Origin: Pirellula sp.
GTDB lineage: Bacteria > Planctomycetota > Planctomycetia > Pirellulales > PNKZ01
DNA length: 64,000 bases
NCBI GenBank assembly: GCA_013822735.1
Contig: PNKZ01000001.1
Location: 124,001-188,000 of the forward strand
Reading direction: 5' to 3'
Both the position numbers and the translations under genes were made by a program. The notes beneath the pieces were generated by a model. It saw nothing but the letters and a program-made list of their open reading frames with translations. It ran no database searches and was not told the DNA's origin. This document shows positions 38,397 to 46,456 of the stretch, one piece after another; within the stretch, counting starts at the first letter, position 1, and each line of letters begins with the position of its first letter.

Positions 38397-40467
38397 ACGG
38401 CAAGTCCGCGTCGTCAGCCGGGTGGCCTTGCGCGAAGCCGCGGCGCGATTCGATGATGACCTTCGCCTTCGGCAACGAGTTTAGAAACGTCTTGCCGTAC
38501 CGCTTCGTCCGCACCCGGGGGTCGAGAATCACCACGCTCCCTCGGTCGCGAGCCGTGCGGATCAGCCGGCCGAAGCCTTGCTTGAGCTTCAGCACCGCTT
38601 CGGGGAGCGAGTAGTCCATGAACGGATTCCCGCCGGCTTCCTTGATGGCTTCGAGCCGAGCCTCGATCAGCGGTCGGTCCGGCACCGCGAACGGCAGCTT
38701 CGTGATGATCACCGTTTGCAGGGCGTCGCCGGGCACGTCGACCCCTTGCCAGAAGCTGTCGGTTCCCAGGAGCACGCCGCGCGGGTTCTCCTTAAACCGT
38801 TCGATCATCGTCGAACGCGGCATGCCGTCGGCCTGCGAGTAGAGGGCGTAGTCGTGCTTCGCCAACCAAGGAGTGAGCCGGCCGGCGGTTTCGCGGAGCA
38901 TCTCGTAACTGGTAAACAGCACGAAGGCCCGCCCGTCGGTCCGCTCGACGTAGCGCTCGATCATTTCGATTGCCGCGTTCTGGAAGTCGCGAGCGTTCTC
39001 CGTCGGGTCGGGCATCCCTTCCAAGAGAATGATCTGCGCCTGCTTCGCGTAATCGAACGGGCTGCCGAGTTCCAGCGCGTTCACTTGAGTCAGACCGACG
39101 CGTGCCTTGAAGTAGTCGAAGGCGTGCGCCTCGGCGTCGCGAGCGGTCGTTGACGGCCGTACCGTGAGCGTGGCGCTGGTCATCACGACGCTCGGCACCT
39201 GTTGAAACAAATGTTCGCGCAGAAGGAGGCCGACGTCGAGCGGCGCCGCATTCAGCATGGTGCGCGGGCGTCGGCCTCGCATGGCTTCGATCCAATACAC
39301 GCCGCCGGCCAGCGCTTGTTTGCACCACGCATCGACGGAGCCGCCCAGCGCCGTCAGCCGATCGGCCGCCGAGGCGACGTCTTGCTTCTCTTCGGCTTCC
39401 TCCAAGTTATCGCCGACGCGTCGCACCAACTTCGCGAGCTTCAGCAAGGCCGGGGTCAACGTGTTGTGAAACGCTTCGGCCTGCCGCACCCGTCCGTTCC
39501 CCGAGGCATGCCGATTGCGCCACTCTTGCGCACTTTCGAAAAAGGCGTCGGCCGCGAATCGGCACTCGAGCACCGTCTGCTCGGCATCGGCCGCGCGATG
39601 TTGCACGAGCAAGCCGCGGTTCGTCCGGTCGTTGTAGAGCTTGTTAAGCTGATACTCGATCTGGCTCGACGACACGCCGAGGCCCATGTGGTCGCCGGCC
39701 ACGGCTTCGAGCGTATGGGCTTCGTCGAAGATCACGGAGTCGTAATCCGGCAGAATGCTGGCGCCTTGCATCCGGAGCGACAGGTCGCTGAAGAAGAGCG
39801 CGTGATTGACGATCAAAAGCTGCGCGTTGGCGACGCGCCGGCGAGCCCGATAGTAGAAACAGTCGTTGTACGTCGGGCAGGCGCGCCCCATGCAATTGGT
39901 ATGTTCGCTTTGCGCTTCGTCCCACACTTGCGGCAGCGGACGAAAATCTAAATCGCTTAAGGAGCCGTCGGTCGTCTGTTGCGACCAACTGCTGATCGTG
40001 CGCAGATGGTCGAACTCTTCTTCTTCGCGAAAGATGCTGCCGGCCCGCTTGATGGCGCTCTGCATCCGCCGCAGGCTCAGGTAGTTGCTGCGCCCCTTCA
40101 CGAGCACGGCCGAGAATTCCAGCGGAATCACGGCGTTGAGAAACGGGATGTCTTTCTCGATGAGCTGTTCTTGCAGGCTGATCGTGTGCGTCGAGATCAC
40201 GATGCGCCGATGGCGCGGCTCGCCGCTCTCGTCGTCCGCTGGCTTGCCGGCGACCGGTTCTCCTTGAGCGACCGAGAGAATGGCCGGCACCAAATACGCA
40301 AAGCTCTTGCCGACGCCGGTGCCGGCCTCGACGACGAGATGCTTTCGCGCGGCGAACGCCTTCTCGACGGCCGTGGCCATCGCCAGTTGCTCGGGCCGCT
40401 CCTCGTAATGCTTCAGCCGCGCCGCGATGCGACCGGTCGTTCCCAAGATTTCCGCGGCGGTAAGCAT
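38392..40467 (-). CDS. dinG: DinG/XPD-family ATP-dependent DNA helicase
   Basis: A 691-residue superfamily 2 5'-3' helicase with an iron-sulfur cluster, expected to act in repair of replication blocks and R-loops. Visible motifs: [18 protein letters not shown]; Ia, [13 protein letters not shown]; the Fe-S cysteines in [17 protein letters not shown] (three shown, the fourth nearby in sequence is not certain); [36 protein letters not shown] and [16 protein letters not shown]. There is no exonuclease domain, so it is the DinG-like rather than the Gram-positive DinG-exo form. It is flanked on both sides by REP-like hairpin pairs. Confidence 0.9.
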   Translation of the reverse strand: MLTAAEILGTTGRIAARLKHYEERPEQLAMATAVEKAFAARKHLVVEAGTGVGKSFAYLVPAILSVAQGEPVAGKPADDESGEPRHRRIVISTHTISLQEQLIEKDIPFLNAVIPLEFSAVLVKGRSNYLSLRRMQSAIKRAGSIFREEEEFDHLRTISSWSQQTTDGSLSDLDFRPLPQVWDEAQSEHTNCMGRACPTYNDCFYYRARRRVANAQLLIVNHALFFSDLSLRMQGASILPDYDSVIFDEAHTLEAVAGDHMGLGVSSSQIEYQLNKLYNDRTNRGLLVQHRAADAEQTVLECRFAADAFFESAQEWRNRHASGNGRVRQAEAFHNTLTPALLKLAKLVRRVGDNLEEAEEKQDVASAADRLTALGGSVDAWCKQALAGGVYWIEAMRGRRPRTMLNAAPLDVGLLLREHLFQQVPSVVMTSATLTVRPSTTARDAEAHAFDYFKARVGLTQVNALELGSPFDYAKQAQIILLEGMPDPTENARDFQNAAIEMIERYVERTDGRAFVLFTSYEMLRETAGRLTPWLAKHDYALYSQADGMPRSTMIERFKENPRGVLLGTDSFWQGVDVPGDALQTVIITKLPFAVPDRPLIEARLEAIKEAGGNPFMDYSLPEAVLKLKQGFGRLIRTARDRGSVVILDPRVRTKRYGKTFLNSLPKAKVIIESRRGFAQGHPADDADLPL

Positions 40468-40481
40468 TCCGTTACTCTCTG

Positions 40482-40506
40482 CGTCGCGTGGCCGCGACGG
40501 CTAAGC
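40482..40506 (-). repeat. REP-like hairpin (GCTTAGCC family)
   Basis: Read on the minus strand: GCTTAGCC, stem GTCGCG, loop GCCA, stem CGCGAC. It lies just upstream of dinG. Confidence 0.8.
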
Positions 40507-40514
40507 ATTCGCTC

Positions 40515-40540
40515 GCTTAGCCCGGGCGGCCACGCCCGGC
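40515..40540 (+). repeat. REP-like hairpin (GCTTAGCC family)
   Basis: GCTTAGCC, stem CCGGGCG, loop GCCA, stem CGCCCGG. With the copy at 40482-40506 it makes a head-to-head inverted pair only 8 bases apart, like a BIME. Confidence 0.8.
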
Positions 40541-40568
40541 AATTGCGCCGAATCAACTCCGTTCTATT

Positions 40569-41447
40569 CTACCGCGGCTTCCCCGGCGCGATGATGCCCT
40601 CTTCCGGGCTGCTCGCCGTGGCATATAGCCGCTTTGGAATGCGCCCGGCGAGATACGCGAGCCGTCCGGCCGTCGTCGCTTGCCGCATTGCTTGGGCCAT
40701 CTTCCGCGCGTCGCGGGCATGTGCGATGCCCGTATTGAGCAACACGCCGTCGACGCCGAGCTCCATGGCAAACGTCACGTCGCTCGCCGTGCCGACGCCG
40801 GCATCGACAATCACCGGGTACGTCGGGTCGCCGTCCTTCAGATACTCCAAGCAGATGCGAATGTTGTTCGGGTTCAGCACCCCTTGGCCGGAGCCGATTG
40901 GGCTGCCGGCCGGCATCACGCTCACGGCGCCGGCCTGCTTCAAACGCTTCGCCGTGATCGGATCGTCGGTCGTGTAGCAAAGCACCTGAAAGCCCTCGGC
41001 GACCAACCGCTCCGTGGCTTCCAGCGTGGCGATCGGGTCGGGCAGCAACGTCTTCGTGTCGCCGAGTACTTCGAGCTTCACCCAATCCGCGCCCGGATTT
41101 TCCAGGCCGAGGAGAATCTCGCGACCCATGCGAGCCACGCGTACGGCATCGTCGGCCGTGAAGCAGCCGGCCGTGTTCGGCAGGAGCGTGTAGCGCCGGC
41201 TGTCGATGAAGTCGAGAATGTTGCGCCCTTGGGCGTCGATCAGCCGCTCGCGCCGCACGGCCACGGTGATGCAATCGGTGCCCGACAGGTCGAGGCACTC
41301 GGACATGACGTCGTAGCCGGCATATTTGCCGGTGCCGACGATCAACCGGCTGCGCAGCTCATGCGTACCGATGCGCAGCAGTTCGGACTCGACGGGGGCT
41401 TCAGGAATATCGGCAGTAGTCATGTTCGTAGTCGGCAGTTCGTTCAT
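40569..41447 (-). CDS. thiG: Thiazole synthase
   Basis: A 292-residue TIM-barrel enzyme that builds the thiazole phosphate of thiamine from dehydroglycine, deoxyxylulose phosphate and ThiS-thiocarboxylate. Family segments: [72 protein letters not shown] with the Schiff-base lysine, [18 protein letters not shown], and [18 protein letters not shown]. The ATG at 41447 sits directly after a palindrome (41446-41471), and ATG 41423 is a possible alternative; neither has a good ribosome site. thiS lies 65 bp upstream. Confidence 0.95.
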   Translation of the reverse strand: MNELPTTNMTTADIPEAPVESELLRIGTHELRSRLIVGTGKYAGYDVMSECLDLSGTDCITVAVRRERLIDAQGRNILDFIDSRRYTLLPNTAGCFTADDAVRVARMGREILLGLENPGADWVKLEVLGDTKTLLPDPIATLEATERLVAEGFQVLCYTTDDPITAKRLKQAGAVSVMPAGSPIGSGQGVLNPNNIRICLEYLKDGDPTYPVIVDAGVGTASDVTFAMELGVDGVLLNTGIAHARDARKMAQAMRQATTAGRLAYLAGRIPKRLYATASSPEEGIIAPGKPR

Positions 41448-41471
41448 TTAGCCGCGGAGCTCGTCTCCGCG
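41446..41471. repeat. Palindrome between thiS and thiG, weak REP-family match
   Basis: ATTTAGCCGCGGAGCTCGTCTCCGCG: TTTAGCC followed by stem CGCGGAG, centre CTCG, stem TCTCCGCG. It covers the place where the thiG ribosome binding site should be. Confidence 0.5.
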
Positions 41472-41512
41472 TTCGGTCATCACTCACAATTCATAATTCA
41501 TAACTTCCACCG

Positions 41513-41713
41513 TCATCCTCCGCCCACCAGCGTGACAATTTCCAGTCGATCACCGTCGGCAAGGCGATGTTCGGCATGACGCGTGCGCGGAACGAGTTCC
41601 AGGTTGATCTCCACGGCGCATTGCTTCGGCTCGATGCCGAGCGTGCGCAGGAGCCCGGCGACCGTGGTCTCCGGCTCGATCTCGCGAGGCTCTCCGTTGC
41701 AAACGATCTTCAT
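41513..41713 (-). CDS. thiS: Sulfur carrier protein ThiS
   Basis: A 66-residue ubiquitin-like protein beginning MKIVCNGEPREIEPETTVAG and ending EIVTLVGGG with the C-terminal Gly-Gly that is adenylated and thiocarboxylated. It donates sulfur to ThiG in thiazole formation. It is the first gene of the thiS-thiG pair. The ATG at 41713 gives the standard length; earlier in-frame codons (to 41746) lack homology. I see no TPP riboswitch in the ~100 bases upstream. Confidence 0.93.
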   Translation of the reverse strand: MKIVCNGEPREIEPETTVAGLLRTLGIEPKQCAVEINLELVPRTRHAEHRLADGDRLEIVTLVGGG

Positions 41714-41745
41714 AGACGTATTCAGAACGTTACGGCAAAACAGCA

Positions 41746-41783
41746 CTGCCGTCGGGCGACCGCTTCGGGTGCGCCGACGGCAG
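41746..41783. terminator. Stem-loop upstream of thiS
   Basis: A 10-bp perfect stem (CTGCCGTCGG with CCGACGGCAG) and an 18-base loop, between the hypothetical gene at 41813-42322 and thiS, both on the minus strand. In the minus direction it is followed by TGCTGTTTTG, a short T run. It could end the upstream transcript, or be a leader structure for thiS. Confidence 0.35.
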
Positions 41784-41812
41784 GCGATGACACTTGCGGC
41801 GAGCGGTTCGCG

Positions 41813-42322
41813 TTAGCGAACGATGCCGCCCTGGCGGAACGGACCGACGTAGAGAGCCGTGAACTGGCCCTTCAAGCCGGCCGATTGGTTGAACGCACCC
41901 TTGTTGAACGGCATGCCGTACACGGCGACCTTGCCGCTATTCACTTCGGCCACGTAGATCACCGAAGCGGCCCATTGGTTCGTGCCGCCGGCGGGACGAA
42001 TCGGCAACTTACCGGTGACCATCAAAAACTTCGGGCTCTTCGAAGCATCGATTTCGAGATCCTTCATCACATTGTGGGTGTACACGACGCCCAACAACGG
42101 CGGCAGCTTCGACGTGTTGACGAGTGCGCCGGTGAGGTCGCCGGTGAGGAAGTCGAGGAAGAACACCCCTTCAAACTCGCCGTCGATTTCGCCGGTGGCG
42201 ATGGCGAAGTTGTCTTGGCGATCCGTGGCCGTGGCGTAGATCGGCGCGTGCGGCAGGAATCCGCCGATCACCAAGCCGACCATCAAGCCGGCCGCCAAGA
42301 ATCCAAAGTTCTGTTTCCACAT
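41813..42322 (-). CDS. Signal-anchored protein of unknown function
   Basis: A 169-residue protein with an N-terminal membrane anchor (FGFLAAGLMVGLVIGGFLPH). The extracytoplasmic part has internal alternation of beta-like segments: IATGEIDGEFEGVFFLDFLT, KFLMVTGKLPIR, WAASVIYVAEVNSGKVAVYG. It has the look of a conserved planctomycete protein, but I cannot name it. The start at 42322 (MWKQNFGFLAAG) places the anchor correctly. It is upstream of thiS on the same strand, separated by a stem-loop. Confidence 0.65.
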   Translation of the reverse strand: MWKQNFGFLAAGLMVGLVIGGFLPHAPIYATATDRQDNFAIATGEIDGEFEGVFFLDFLTGDLTGALVNTSKLPPLLGVVYTHNVMKDLEIDASKSPKFLMVTGKLPIRPAGGTNQWAASVIYVAEVNSGKVAVYGMPFNKGAFNQSAGLKGQFTALYVGPFRQGGIVR

Positions 42323-42647
42323 GACCAGTTTGCTCCTAACGATGCGGGAATGCGGTGAGGGTGCGCTTCTCAACGCCGTTTATGGTAACGCATTTTTCGC
42401 CGGAGGAAAGCGAGGGGAAATGCTGAATGCCGACCTCTTACCGCGGAACAACGGCCGGCTGCGGCTCGTTCCGGTCCGGTCAGCGAACGCTCCCCGCTAG
42501 CGCCTAGCGCCTGCCGCCTAGCGACGATTCTTTCCCACCCTCCCCCTTGAATTGTTTGCGTGCTAAAACGATGGGCCGCCGGCCGCGAGGCCGAACTTTC
42601 CCCCGTGCTTTTGATCGTCGCGCCACCCCCGCAGAGGAATTCCGTCC
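42323..42647. other. Divergent intergenic region
   Basis: 325 bases between the anchored protein and the Gfo/Idh/MocA gene. The only notable structure is a short run of imperfect CCTAGCGCCTGCCG-type repeats at about 42495-42527. No gene seen. Confidence 0.5.
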
Positions 42648-43841
42648 ATGCCCACCAACGGCAGCTTGAATCGCAAACTTCGCATGGCCCTGGTCGGCGG
42701 CGGCCAAGGCTCCTTCATCGGTCGCGTCCATTGCACGGCGGCGGTGCTCGATAATCGCGCAGCGCTGGTCGCCGGGGCCCTTTCCAGCAACGCCGAACGG
42801 TCGAAGGCCTCGGCCGCCGACTACGACATCGCCCCCGAAAGGGCCTACGGTTCCTACCAAGAAATGATCGCCGCCGAGCTCAAGTTGCCGGCCGACAAGC
42901 GGATCGACTTCGTCTCCGTCGCCACGCCCAACCATACGCATTACGAAATCGCTAAGGCCGCGGTCGAGGCCGGCTTCAACGTAGTGTGCGACAAGCCGAT
43001 GACGTTCGATCTCCAACAGGCCGAAGACCTGGCGGCGGCGGTCGACAAGGCAGGCGTCGTGTTCGCCGTAAGCCACAACTACACCGGCTACCCGCTCGTG
43101 CGTCAGGCCCGCGAGATGATCCTGGCCGGCGAACTCGGCGAGATCAACGCCGTCCGCTCCAACTACATTCAAGGCTGGCTCCGCACGCGCTTGGAAACGA
43201 GCGACCAAAAGCAGGCCGCCTGGCGGACCGACCCGAGCAAGAGCGGCGCGGCCGGCTGCTTCGGCGATATCGGCACGCACGCCTACAACTTGGCCCGTTA
43301 TATGACCGGCCTGTTGCCGGAGTCGATCAGCTGCCACCTGAAGGTTTTTGCCGAAGGGCGCAAGCTCGACGACTACGGCCACGCGATCGTGAAGTTCGAA
43401 AACGGCGCGCTTGGTACGGTGACCGCTTCGCAAATCAGCCACGGCCGCGAGAACGACCTGTTCATCGAAATCGACGGCACGAAGGGGGCCCTCTCCTGGC
43501 GACAAGAAGAGCCCAATACGCTCGTGGTTCGCCAAAACGGCGAACCGCACAAGCTCTACACCCGCAACGGCGGCCCCTACATGCAACCGATCGCCGCCTC
43601 CAGCTGCCGCCTACCGGCCGGCCACCCGGAAGCGTTCTTCGAAGCCTTCGCGAACGTCTACCGCTTCGCCTACGACGCCATGGCCAGCCGCGCCGCCGGC
43701 GAAAAGTTCGAGCAAGTCAACACGATCTACCCGAACGTGAACGACGGCGTCGAAGGGATGTACTTCATCCAACAATCGGTCGAAAGCAGCAAACAAGGCG
43801 GAGCCTGGCTGCCGCTGAAGCACAAGCGGGCGCGCAAATAG
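42648..43841 (+). CDS. Gfo/Idh/MocA family oxidoreductase
   Basis: A 397-residue NAD(P)-dependent dehydrogenase. The dinucleotide site is MALVGGGQGSFIGRVH. FVSVATPNHTHYEIAKAA and VVCDKPMTFDLQQAEDLA contain the conserved lysine of the (E/D)KP motif. The substrate domain has GCFGDIGTHAYNLARYMTG with the catalytic Asp and His. The family oxidises or epimerises sugars, inositols and related compounds, and planctomycetes carry many paralogs; the exact substrate is not evident. The stop codon runs directly into the CTAG-rich repeat. Confidence 0.92.
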   Translation: MPTNGSLNRKLRMALVGGGQGSFIGRVHCTAAVLDNRAALVAGALSSNAERSKASAADYDIAPERAYGSYQEMIAAELKLPADKRIDFVSVATPNHTHYEIAKAAVEAGFNVVCDKPMTFDLQQAEDLAAAVDKAGVVFAVSHNYTGYPLVRQAREMILAGELGEINAVRSNYIQGWLRTRLETSDQKQAAWRTDPSKSGAAGCFGDIGTHAYNLARYMTGLLPESISCHLKVFAEGRKLDDYGHAIVKFENGALGTVTASQISHGRENDLFIEIDGTKGALSWRQEEPNTLVVRQNGEPHKLYTRNGGPYMQPIAASSCRLPAGHPEAFFEAFANVYRFAYDAMASRAAGEKFEQVNTIYPNVNDGVEGMYFIQQSVESSKQGGAWLPLKHKRARK

Positions 43842-43976
43842 TTGCTAGTAGCTGGTAGCTAGTTGCTAGAGGAGGCAAAGAGAGGACGAGTGGGAGATGT
43901 TGTGTCCCCTCGTCTCCCAGTTTCCTAGTCTCCCCTCCGGCAACTAGCTACTAGCTGCCGGCTACTAGCTACTCTC
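43839..43976. repeat. Inverted CTAG-rich repeat, copies 2 and 3
   Basis: Left part 43839-43874 (TAGTTGCTAGTAGCTGGTAG and onward) and right part 43935-43976 (CTCCGGCAACTAGCTACTAG and onward) are imperfect reverse complements. The middle contains GAGGACGAG/CTCGTCTCC. A similar CTCCTCGTCTCCCC plus CGGCTACTAGCAACT occurs at 45282-45313, next to the end of the zinc peptidase gene. Confidence 0.65.
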
Positions 43977-43978
43977 CG

Positions 43979-44117
43979 CCGCTAAGCACCTCGGCTGCCC
44001 TGCTGAACGCGGTTACCTAATTAGCGCAGCGTCACGACGCTTTGCAGCGTGCCTACGACGTACGTGCAAGCGGCGGCGTTGAGCACGCCGTGGACCTGCG
44101 CCCTGTCCGCTGTCGGT
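43979..44117 (-). pseudogene. Broken duplicate of the 3' end of the zinc metallopeptidase gene
   Basis: About 139 bases align with 45318-45456, the last ~45 codons of the zinc peptidase gene, at roughly 80% identity with two single-base gaps. On the minus strand one frame gives AQVHGVLNAAACTYVVGTLQ and SVVTLR then stop, against AHVNGVLNAAAWTYVAGTLQ and SVLTLLYYV in the intact gene. There is no start and the frame is broken. It is a direct repeat of the intact 3' end, 1.34 kb away, and the two copies bracket the genes at 44218-45123. Confidence 0.8.
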
Positions 44118-44217
44118 CGACGGACCGCAATTCTCCAGCGACCTCGGGCCGAATTGCGTTCGGCTCCGCGGCCGATAACCATCGTTGTTCCCGTCTGTCC
44201 CCGGAAATGGAGTTCCC

Positions 44218-44571
44218 ATGCCCGACGGAATTGCCGAGTTGTCGTCGCTGGAAGACTTGCGTGGCTTTGTGGAACGGAGAATCTGTGACGAAGCCCAGTT
44301 TCTCGCGGGAGCTTTTGACTTCGACGAACAGCTTCTCCGACGTCATGGTCGGTCGTGCGGATTGCACTTCCGCTTAAGAGGACCTCGGGCAGTGCAGTAC
44401 TCCGCGATCTGGGACGCCGCCTGTCATGCGATCTTGTTCTACGACTGCAATGGAAATCGCTTTCAACGAATTAAGTTGGCCGAATGCTTGCAGCTTCAAG
44501 ATGAACTTGCGGACATCGGCGGAACCAGCGATACGTCGGACGTGAAGAACGCCTGCGTATCATTCCATTAA
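44218..44571 (+). CDS. Hypothetical protein
   Basis: A 117-residue soluble protein with no recognised family. It begins MPDGIAELSSLEDLRGFVER and contains HFRLRGPRAVQYSAIWD and ILFYDCNGNRFQRIKLAECL. The ATG at 44218 has GGAG five bases upstream, which is convincing; an upstream in-frame codon at 44185 is weaker. It lies between the broken peptidase fragment and the DUF2721 gene, 21 bp before the latter. Confidence 0.6.
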   Translation: MPDGIAELSSLEDLRGFVERRICDEAQFLAGAFDFDEQLLRRHGRSCGLHFRLRGPRAVQYSAIWDAACHAILFYDCNGNRFQRIKLAECLQLQDELADIGGTSDTSDVKNACVSFH

Positions 44572-44592
44572 GCCCCTGCCGAGCGATCACGC

Positions 44593-45123
44593 ATGGATGT
44601 TTCTCGTTTACTGGCGGCCTCGGTCACGCCCGTCGTGCTGATCTCCGCCTGCGGCTTAATCATGCTGGCTCTCTATAACCGTCTGGGGGCGATCCTCTCG
44701 CGCTTGCGCGCGTTTCATCAGCAGAAGCACGAACTTCTCAAGGGCCTGAATGAACGCGAAGCCGACGACACGCTCTCGCTCATGGCGCTGGTCGATTCCC
44801 AGGTTGAAAAAGTAACGCGGAAGGCGAAGGTCATCCAAAAAGGCTTGTATTGCCTACTTGCGGCGGCGTCGGCATTCTTACTTTGCTCGCTCTTCGCCGC
44901 CGTGGCCGTACTACGACCGGAATTCAATGTCGCGGCACTCGCAATGCACTTTGTCGGATTGTTGCTCTTCCTCGCGGGCCTCGGTTGGGCGATACGAGAA
45001 CTCACGCTTTCCATCACGCCGCTTGATGAGGAGAACGCGTTCCTGCAGACGGTTACCGCCGACCATCTTGCGAAATTGCATGTGAGCAAAGAGCAGAAGC
45101 CGAAGCTGGCCGACGCGGCTTAG
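44593..45123 (+). CDS. DUF2721 family membrane protein
   Basis: A 176-residue protein with three membrane helices: ASVTPVVLISACGLIMLALY at the N-terminus, and LYCLLAAASAFLLCSLFAAV and ALAMHFVGLLLFLAGLGWAI in the second half. The loop NRLGAILSRLRAFHQQ after helix 1 is the DUF2721 signature. The function of the family is unknown. It probably forms one unit with the preceding gene, since both read the same way with a 21-bp gap. Confidence 0.8.
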   Translation: MDVSRLLAASVTPVVLISACGLIMLALYNRLGAILSRLRAFHQQKHELLKGLNEREADDTLSLMALVDSQVEKVTRKAKVIQKGLYCLLAAASAFLLCSLFAAVAVLRPEFNVAALAMHFVGLLLFLAGLGWAIRELTLSITPLDEENAFLQTVTADHLAKLHVSKEQKPKLADAA

Positions 45124-45320
45124 GATGCTCGCTGGTTTGTCTCTGCTTGACGCTCCTCTATCCTGCATCCCGGCCTAAAATTCGCGATCGACTCGCGCAT
45201 GCCGCGGGCAAAACGAAGAAGGTCAGTCGGAAAATCGCTACGCTTGTAAATGCAAATGGGGAGACAAGGAGACCCATCGATCTCCTCGTCTCCCCAACCG
45301 GCTACTAGCAACTTCCTCCG

Positions 45321-46007
45321 CTACTCATCTCGGCTGCCGCCGCTGAAGGCGGTCACGTAGTAGAGTAGCGTCAGGACGCTTTGCAGCGTGCCTGCGACGT
45401 ACGTCCAAGCGGCGGCGTTGAGCACCCCGTTGACGTGCGCCATGTCCGATGCCGGTACGATGCCCAACGACACCAACACGCGTTTGGCGCGGTTGGAGGC
45501 GTCGAACTCGACCGGCAAGTTGACGAGTTGGAAGAACACCACGCCGCTAAAGAGCGCGATGCCCAACCAGAATAAAAAGGGTAAGTGCATGAAGAGCCCG
45601 AGCATCAAGAGCAGCACGCTGATGCCGCCGCCGAAATTGGCGACCGGCACCGCGGCGTTGCGGACGACCATGAAGCCGTATTGCTCGGCGTCCTGAATCG
45701 CGTGTCCCGCCTCGTGCGCGGCAATGCCCACGGCCGCCAGCGAGCGACCGCGGAAATTATCCGGACTGAGCCGGAGCACTTTCGCGCTCGGGTCGTAATG
45801 GTCCGAAAGGTAGCCCGGCGTCTCTTCAATGTCGATATAGCTCAAGCCCGCCGAGTTGAGGATGTGGCGCGCCGCGGCGGCCCCGCTGAGCGGAGCCGGC
45901 TCTTGCTTCGCGGCGGCGTAGGCGGCGTGCACTTTCATTTGGGCCCACGCGGCGAGCAATAGCGCCGGGGCGACCCAAATTAGATACTCCAAGTTCATGA
46001 ACATCAT
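45321..46007 (-). CDS. Membrane zinc metallopeptidase (YugP / Zn_peptidase_2 type)
   Basis: A 228-residue membrane protein. An N-terminal helix (YLIWVAPALLLAAWAQMKV) is followed by the conserved YIDIEETPGYLSDHYDPSAK with VLRLSPDNF, and the zinc site H98-E-A-G-H102 in GIAAHEAGHAIQDAEQY. Two hydrophobic segments (VPVANFGGGISVLLLMLGLF; FLFWLGIALFSGVVFFQLVN) precede the third-ligand region NLPVEFDASNRA. The length matches the family. The start is ATG 46007 or 46004. Its last ~45 codons are repeated, broken, at 43979-44117. Confidence 0.9.
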   Translation of the reverse strand: MMFMNLEYLIWVAPALLLAAWAQMKVHAAYAAAKQEPAPLSGAAAARHILNSAGLSYIDIEETPGYLSDHYDPSAKVLRLSPDNFRGRSLAAVGIAAHEAGHAIQDAEQYGFMVVRNAAVPVANFGGGISVLLLMLGLFMHLPFLFWLGIALFSGVVFFQLVNLPVEFDASNRAKRVLVSLGIVPASDMAHVNGVLNAAAWTYVAGTLQSVLTLLYYVTAFSGGSRDE

Positions 46008-46456
46008 GGTTCGCTCTGTGCCCTCTTGGTACGGTGCCCTCTTAGCAGTCGGCAACCTCGGTTGGTCTCGCGGATTCGGCTGGTGGGCGTTCCTGCGGGG
46101 GAACGTCGGGTTCCGCAGAAGGCGGCCCGGCCGATTGCCGTGAGTCCATTGCAATCGTTCGGTGGGCGACGGGTTTGCCTGCGTCGCCGCGTCCGTCAGG
46201 AGCTACCGCTCCGATATCGAATTCTACGAGCCGACTGGATTTTGGTTCACCGCAGGTTTTTCCATTTGCCTAACTCGTTTTGGAATAACCATTTGCTGAC
46301 GATCAGCACCGCAAGGTGGCAATCGGCTTAATCGTTTCAAACTGCGCAGAGCACGCATTTTCATTTTCTCGACCGCCGGCGGGGCATTCGGTTCGATACT
46401 ATGGAGATACTGTTGGTTCCCACTTTCCGATTCACTGTATTTGTCGACGACCTCTC
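46008..46456. other. Divergent intergenic region, zinc peptidase / lipoprotein
   Basis: 449 bases with no gene seen. The part from 46270 to 46450 is richer in A and T than its surroundings and would suit promoters for the lipoprotein gene. Confidence 0.5.

Noticed and set aside
41714-41812. TPP riboswitch upstream of thiS
   Set aside because: Only about 100 bases are available and I cannot find the conserved CUGAGA or the other THI-box segments; only a simple stem-loop is present.
43979-44219. A small gene in the broken peptidase copy (68-codon minus-strand frame at 44013-44219)
   Set aside because: That frame is out of register with the peptidase-like frame and matches nothing; the segment is better explained as a decayed duplicate.
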